A stretch of 16,293 nucleotides of DNA from contig JAUVEE010000010.1 of NCBI GenBank assembly GCA_030594935.1, positions 1 through 16,293 of the forward strand. The letters are read 5' to 3'. How positions within the stretch are numbered: position 1 is the stretch's first letter; each line of letters opens with the position of its first letter. A model generated the notes under the pieces. It had not been told where the DNA came from. It did not search any database and was given only the letters and a program-made list of their open reading frames with translations. The DNA comes from a bacterium. Its GTDB lineage: Bacteria; Patescibacteriota; Minisyncoccia; Minisyncoccales; JAGLPU01. Made by a program: the position numbers and the translations under genes. This document shows, one piece after another, positions 12,745 to 16,293 of this stretch.

Positions 12745-13075
12745 TTTTCCTTTTATTATAGCAATAAGCTTAATATCCCTGGGCTTTTTCGCTTTGGTCC
12801 TGAAGAGAAATCTGCTGAAGCTTGTAATGGCGGTTCATATTATGGGCAGCGGGGTTAATTTGTTTTTGATTTCGCTGGGATATCGAGAAGCCGGGATCGC
12901 CCCCATCTTTACCAATGCTCCCGGCTTGAACATGGTGCTGCCAACCGTCCAAGCGCTCACTTTGACCAATATTGTCATTAATATAGCTATCATCGCTTTA
13001 ATGCTGTCTTTGGCTATTTTAATTTATCAGCATTACGGAAGCTTAGACACTAGAAAAAGGAAACTTAAAGAATAA
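12737..13075 (+). CDS. mnhC: MnhC/MbhG-like subunit (NuoK homologue)
   Basis: 112 residues, three membrane helices. AVHIMGSGVNLFLISLGY matches the NuoK/MnhC second helix. The third reads LPTVQALTLTNIVINIA, where the usual DPLPQALVLTAIVI has lost the DP pair. It is part of the ion path between the antiporter-like subunit H and the NuoH-like subunit. The next start is two bases after the stop. Confidence 0.9.
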   Translation: MISFPFIIAISLISLGFFALVLKRNLLKLVMAVHIMGSGVNLFLISLGYREAGIAPIFTNAPGLNMVLPTVQALTLTNIVINIAIIALMLSLAILIYQHYGSLDTRKRKLKE

Positions 13076-13077
13076 AT

Positions 13078-14610
13078 ATGTTTTCCCACACCCTTGCCTT
13101 ATTAATAGCTGTTCCCTTATTCGCGGCATTTTTTACCCCTCTCGCCCGCAGAATAAGCAGAAAATTCATGAATTTATGGGTGATTTTCAGCTTGGGCATC
13201 AGCGAATTTTTGGTTTTGGTTTTGGCTAAAAACGTTATTAAGGGAGACATCCAAGTTTATAGTTTGGGAGCTGATTTTCCCGCTTTGACCTCTCCCGATG
13301 GTTTTCCCATTAGGATCATATTGCAAGCGGACGCGATCGCTGTTTTTATGGCTTTAATTTCTGTTTTTATCGCCCTGCTTGTTGGCGTTTATTCTTGGCG
13401 GTTTATGGAAAAAGAAAAAAGCAGAGATAAATACTATACTTTACTGCTTATGCTTACTGCCGGAATGCTGGGCCTGATCTTCAGCGGCGACCTGTTCACC
13501 ATGTTTATTTTCTTGGAATTGCTTTCCATCGCCTCTTGCGGCTTGATCGCTTTTTACATTCACAAAGGAGAATCCAGCGAAGCCGCTTTTAAATATATGG
13601 TCATCAGCGCGGTTGCCGGCTTAATGATCTTATTCGCCGTCGGCCTTTTATACGCTCAATACGGAGCGCTTAATATCGGCGCCTTGGCCGCGGCCATAGA
13701 TTTCACTTTTTTGGATATAACCGCTTTAGCGTTCTTAGTGGCGGGATTTGCCATGAAGTGCGGGGCCGCGCCTTTGCATTTATGGGTGGCGGACGCCTAC
13801 GGAGAAGCTCCGGTCCCTGTTTCCGCGCTCTTGGTGATCGCCAGCCAAGTAAGCCTTTACGCTTTGTTTCGGATCTGCTTTACCCTCTTCGGCGTCTCGT
13901 CGGCGATAGGAATCATTGCCTGGCTGCTGATCATTCTTGGAGTCCTTTCCATGTTTATCGGAGTTACCATGGCTATTCTCCAAACTGACATCAAGCGGCT
14001 GATCGCTTATCATTCCGTTTCTCAAGTTGGTTATATGCTCTTGGGCATCGGAGTGGGCTTGGCCTTGCTGGGCAATATGACTTCCTACGGGATCAGAGCC
14101 ATGGAAGGAGGAATTTTCCATATTATCAATTACGCTTTATACAATACTTTATTGTTCTTGGCCGCCGGAGCTTTGATATACAGAACAGGAGTCAAGGATT
14201 TGAATAAAATGGGCGGCTTGGCTCAAGCCATGCCTTTTACTACTATCTTCTTTTTGCTGGGCTCTTTAGCCATTGCCGGCCTGCCTCCTTTGAACGGCTT
14301 TGCTTCAAAACTGCTTATTTACGAATCAGTGTTTCGTTTTAATCCCTTGCTTTCCATTATCGCCATCTTGGTCAGCATCTTAACTTTAGCCTCTTTTATC
14401 AAAGTGTTTTATCTGGCCTTCTTGGGGCCGAAGCCAACGGAATTTAAAGAGATCAAAGAAGTTCCCAAATCAATGGGGCTGGTAATGGGAGTCTTGGCTT
14501 TTCTGGTAATCCTTTTCGGCTTGTTCCCAAATATAGTTGTCGATAATCTGGTCAGTCCGGCCGCTCAATCTTTAATTGAACAATTTCAATATATAAGCGC
14601 AATATTATGA
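13078..14610 (+). CDS. mnhD: MnhD/MbhH-like proton/sodium-pumping subunit
   Basis: 510 residues, about 14 membrane helices, normal for the NuoL/M/N-MrpD family. Key charged residues: Glu147 (TMFIFLELLSIAS, TM5), Lys227 (FAMKCGAAPLHLWVADAYGE, TM7) and the DIKRLIAYHSVSQVGY motif with Lys306. The TM12 segment HIINYALYNTLLFLAAG (348-364) has Tyr352 and Asn356 where many relatives have His and a channel Lys (HxxxHAxxK). The protein carries out ion translocation in the membrane arm. It overlaps the next gene by four bases. Confidence 0.93.
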   Translation: MFSHTLALLIAVPLFAAFFTPLARRISRKFMNLWVIFSLGISEFLVLVLAKNVIKGDIQVYSLGADFPALTSPDGFPIRIILQADAIAVFMALISVFIALLVGVYSWRFMEKEKSRDKYYTLLLMLTAGMLGLIFSGDLFTMFIFLELLSIASCGLIAFYIHKGESSEAAFKYMVISAVAGLMILFAVGLLYAQYGALNIGALAAAIDFTFLDITALAFLVAGFAMKCGAAPLHLWVADAYGEAPVPVSALLVIASQVSLYALFRICFTLFGVSSAIGIIAWLLIILGVLSMFIGVTMAILQTDIKRLIAYHSVSQVGYMLLGIGVGLALLGNMTSYGIRAMEGGIFHIINYALYNTLLFLAAGALIYRTGVKDLNKMGGLAQAMPFTTIFFLLGSLAIAGLPPLNGFASKLLIYESVFRFNPLLSIIAILVSILTLASFIKVFYLAFLGPKPTEFKEIKEVPKSMGLVMGVLAFLVILFGLFPNIVVDNLVSPAAQSLIEQFQYISAIL

Positions 14611-14936
14611 ATATTTTAAGCAACAGTATTTTAGAAGTTTGGAATCCTTTAGTGGGGGTGTGCTTTTTCCTGCTGATAGTTTTATTTGTCTATTTTATCC
14701 GTTCATGCGGAGAAGGAAAATGCCAGGAAAAAACAGAGCAAACCCGGCCTTTCTTTTCCGGAAATTTGCCTTCTCAAAACTCTCTCAAGATTCATAAGGT
14801 TTACTGGGGATTTTTTGAAGCGCTGAAAGGATATTATCACCGGCTGAAAGCGATCCATAACGGAATAATAAACGACTATGTTTATTGGTTTGTCTTGGTT
14901 GTTGTCATAATATTAATTTTATTTGTGATTTTATGA
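14607..14936 (+). CDS. mbhI: MbhI-like two-helix linker subunit
   Basis: 109 residues: an N-terminal helix (about 14-32), a polar middle with PFFSGNLPSQNSLKIHKVYW and EALKGYYHRLKAIHNGIIND, then a C-terminal helix ending in a hydrophobic run. In MBH, MbhI bridges the antiporter half and the hydrogenase half and resembles the terminal part of NuoL. Length, position after subunit H and the NDYVYW segment agree. Recognition is by pattern and position, so it is less certain than its neighbours. ATGA overlaps lie at both ends. Confidence 0.7.
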   Translation: MNILSNSILEVWNPLVGVCFFLLIVLFVYFIRSCGEGKCQEKTEQTRPFFSGNLPSQNSLKIHKVYWGFFEALKGYYHRLKAIHNGIINDYVYWFVLVVVIILILFVIL

Positions 14937-15889
14937 TCTTGCTGAAAATTTTACTTGTTCCGGTGGTGGCGTCAGTGAGCATAATAATCGGCTTGCTCTA
15001 TAAAGGGCTGGACAGGATACTGACCGCTAAAATGCAGAAAAGAGTCGGGCCTCCGTTTTTCCAGCCGTTCTTTGACGTGGAGAAATTAATGGTTAAGGAA
15101 AACATAGTTCCGCAGGGCTCGTTAAAATGGCTTTTCAATTTAATGCCGGTTATTGCCTTGTCTGTTCCCATTTTAATTTTGCTTTATCTTCCTTTGGCCG
15201 GAGCAGAGCCGATCTTGTCGGGCTACGGAGACTTGATTCTAATAGTTTATCTCTTTATTTTTCCCGGCCTGGCTTTGGTTTTGGGAGGATTCAGCGCCAA
15301 TTCTCCTTACGCGGGGATAGGAGCGCAGAGAGAGATGGTTAATATGCTCAGCTATGAATTTCCTTTGGCCATTACCGTTATTTCTCTGGCTTGGCTGCAG
15401 TCCTGCTCCGGAATTGCCAGCCCGTTTTCTTTAACGGTGATCTCTAATAATCCTGTCTGGGGACTGGTGGGGCCGTTAGGATCCATCGGACTCTTATTAT
15501 TATTCCTGATCTTACTGGCGGTCATGGCCGGGGAGTTGCACCGGGTGCCGTTTGACGCGTCTAAGGCCGAATCAGAGATTGCCGGAGGTTCATTGGCGGA
15601 ATATTCCGGCAGAAATCTGGCTCTTTTCTATTTGGCGGACGCGGTCAAAACAATAGCTTTCGCTTCTTTGCTCATAGCTTTGTTCCTGCCCTGGAATTTC
15701 CCTTCGCCGGTCTTGAATATCCTTTTCTTTTTAGTTAAATTATTTATCGTGATTTTTTTCAGTTCTATTTTAACTAAAACAGTCATGGCCAGATTAAGGA
15801 TCAGCCAAATAGTCGGCGCTTACTGGATTTACGCTACCCTGATAGCTTTTATTGGTTTATTATTAATATGGATAGACACTTTAATATAA
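14933..15889 (+). CDS. mbhM: NuoH/MbhM-like membrane subunit
   Basis: 318 residues from the ATG at 14933, which overlaps the previous stop as ATGA. An upstream in-frame start at 14885 would overlap mbhI by 52 bases and add a non-family extension, so I rejected it. About eight membrane helices. DRILTAKMQKRVGPPFFQPF (28-47) and ELHRVPFDASKAESEIAGGS followed by AEYSGRN are the NuoH signatures of the quinone-site/E-channel subunit. In MBH/MBS complexes, which lack quinone, it anchors the peripheral arm and couples redox chemistry to the pump. Confidence 0.93.
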   Translation: MILLKILLVPVVASVSIIIGLLYKGLDRILTAKMQKRVGPPFFQPFFDVEKLMVKENIVPQGSLKWLFNLMPVIALSVPILILLYLPLAGAEPILSGYGDLILIVYLFIFPGLALVLGGFSANSPYAGIGAQREMVNMLSYEFPLAITVISLAWLQSCSGIASPFSLTVISNNPVWGLVGPLGSIGLLLLFLILLAVMAGELHRVPFDASKAESEIAGGSLAEYSGRNLALFYLADAVKTIAFASLLIALFLPWNFPSPVLNILFFLVKLFIVIFFSSILTKTVMARLRISQIVGAYWIYATLIAFIGLLLIWIDTLI

Positions 15890-15892
15890 TTT

Positions 15893-16293
15893 ATGTCTAA
15901 AGAAAAAAAAGTAATCAAGTCCATTTGGGTTTTTAATTGGTTCAATTCCTGCGGATTTACCGAACTGCTTCCGGTGGTGGGCAGCCGCTGGGACATGGAA
16001 AGATTCGGGCTTATTCCGGTGCCGACTCCGAGGCAGGCCGATTGCTTGATCATTGGCGGCTATCAGACCCTGAAATCCATCAAAAGAGCGCAGAGAATAT
16101 ATCAGCAGATGCCCGAACCGAAAGTCGTTATTGCCATGGGGTCCTGCTCCATGAGCGGAGGCATGTACTGGGATTCCTACAACACGATAAAAAAATTATC
16201 AGACTATCTCCCGGTTGATCTGTATATCCCGGGCTGTCCGCCCCGGCCGGAAGCTATATTTCAGGGGGTTCATCAAATAGTGGAATCAGCAAA
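15893..16293 (+). CDS. mbhJ: NuoB/MbhJ-like iron-sulfur subunit (partial, runs off the window)
   Basis: 133 residues are visible from the ATG at 15893, and the frame is open to the edge. RWDMERFG (32-39), TPRQADCLIIGG (45-56), MPEPKVVIAMGSCSMSGG (73-90) and YIPGCPPRPEAIFQG (111-125) are clear NuoB/MbhJ motifs. Cluster ligands: Cys85 and Cys115 are at the usual places. At the N-terminus, where complex I NuoB has CC and hydrogenases have CxxC, this protein has FNSCGFTEL with only Cys20 (Gly21 aligns with the second Cys). Cys51 occupies a usually hydrophobic position. The proximal [4Fe-4S] cluster thus seems to have three regular Cys ligands. The catalytic large subunit should follow outside the window. 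Confidence 0.92.
   Translation, partial: MSKEKKVIKSIWVFNWFNSCGFTELLPVVGSRWDMERFGLIPVPTPRQADCLIIGGYQTLKSIKRAQRIYQQMPEPKVVIAMGSCSMSGGMYWDSYNTIKKLSDYLPVDLYIPGCPPRPEAIFQGVHQIVESA

Noticed and set aside
10821..14610. Stand-alone Mrp sodium/proton antiporter
   Set aside because: No MnhA gene is present. MbhD and MbhE are separate small genes, and the operon continues directly into MbhI, NuoH-like and NuoB-like subunits.
14885..14932. Upstream start for the NuoH-like subunit
   Set aside because: It adds 16 residues that are just the overlapping frame of mbhI. The ATGA junction at 14933 matches the rest of the operon.
207..16293. Genetic code with UGA read as glycine (Gracilibacteria/SR1)
   Set aside because: TGA ends several genes exactly at ATGA overlaps with the next start, and no in-frame TGA is needed to extend any conserved protein.

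Overview
The window looks like a chromosomal segment of a small-genome bacterium, most plausibly a member of the Candidate Phyla Radiation (Patescibacteria, Parcubacteria-like). This is inferred from short intergenic gaps, sigma70-type promoters, several apparently leaderless genes, and a SipW-type signal peptidase next to TasA/CalY-like surface proteins with lamin-tail and repeat domains. TGA acts as a normal stop (many ATGA overlaps), so a UGA-Gly code is unlikely. No CRISPR array, rRNA, insertion sequence or canonical tRNA was found.

Layout. (1) 1-5536: a surface or export operon with the tail of a probable von Willebrand-A-like protein, an ER-type signal peptidase with a coiled-coil tail, a 1019-residue SipW-tagged protein (lamin-tail domain, seven propeller-type repeats, acidic tail), and a TasA-like membrane-anchored protein. 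A strong terminator at 5641 closes it. (2) 5670-5837: a compact non-coding RNA gene with its own promoter and terminator. Its RNA has a 7-bp closing stem and a canonical tRNA T-arm but does not fold as a normal tRNA. (3) 5937-7734: a three-gene membrane operon with a degenerate PAP2 phosphatase, an unknown 4-TM protein and UppP, presumably for undecaprenyl phosphate recycling. (4) 7735-8352: about 620 bases without a protein gene. They appear to hold a tandem set of two or three minus-strand small RNAs sharing one architecture. (5) 8334-10472: an unknown helical protein, a cation diffusion facilitator fused to a NifX-like domain, and a 2[4Fe-4S] ferredoxin. (6) 10529 to the end: one tightly overlapping operon led by a CsoR-family regulator, followed by Mrp-antiporter-like and complex I-like subunits in the order A-B-C-D-E-F-G-H-I-M-J. 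It runs off the window inside the NuoB-like subunit.

How they work together. The last operon encodes the membrane arm and start of the peripheral arm of a respiratory complex of the MBH/MBS/MBX family, which couples ferredoxin oxidation to ion pumping. Three features point away from an ordinary hydrogenase and towards sulfur (sulfane/polysulfide) chemistry. The regulator has the two cysteines of the persulfide sensor CstR but Asn where copper CsoR has His. The NuoB-like subunit has one Cys where a Cys pair is normal, which may leave a three-Cys, site-differentiated cluster. The M-before-J gene order, as I recall, resembles MBX/MBS rather than MBH. The catalytic large subunit lies outside the window, so this is a hypothesis. 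The ferredoxin just upstream, under separate control, is a candidate electron donor.
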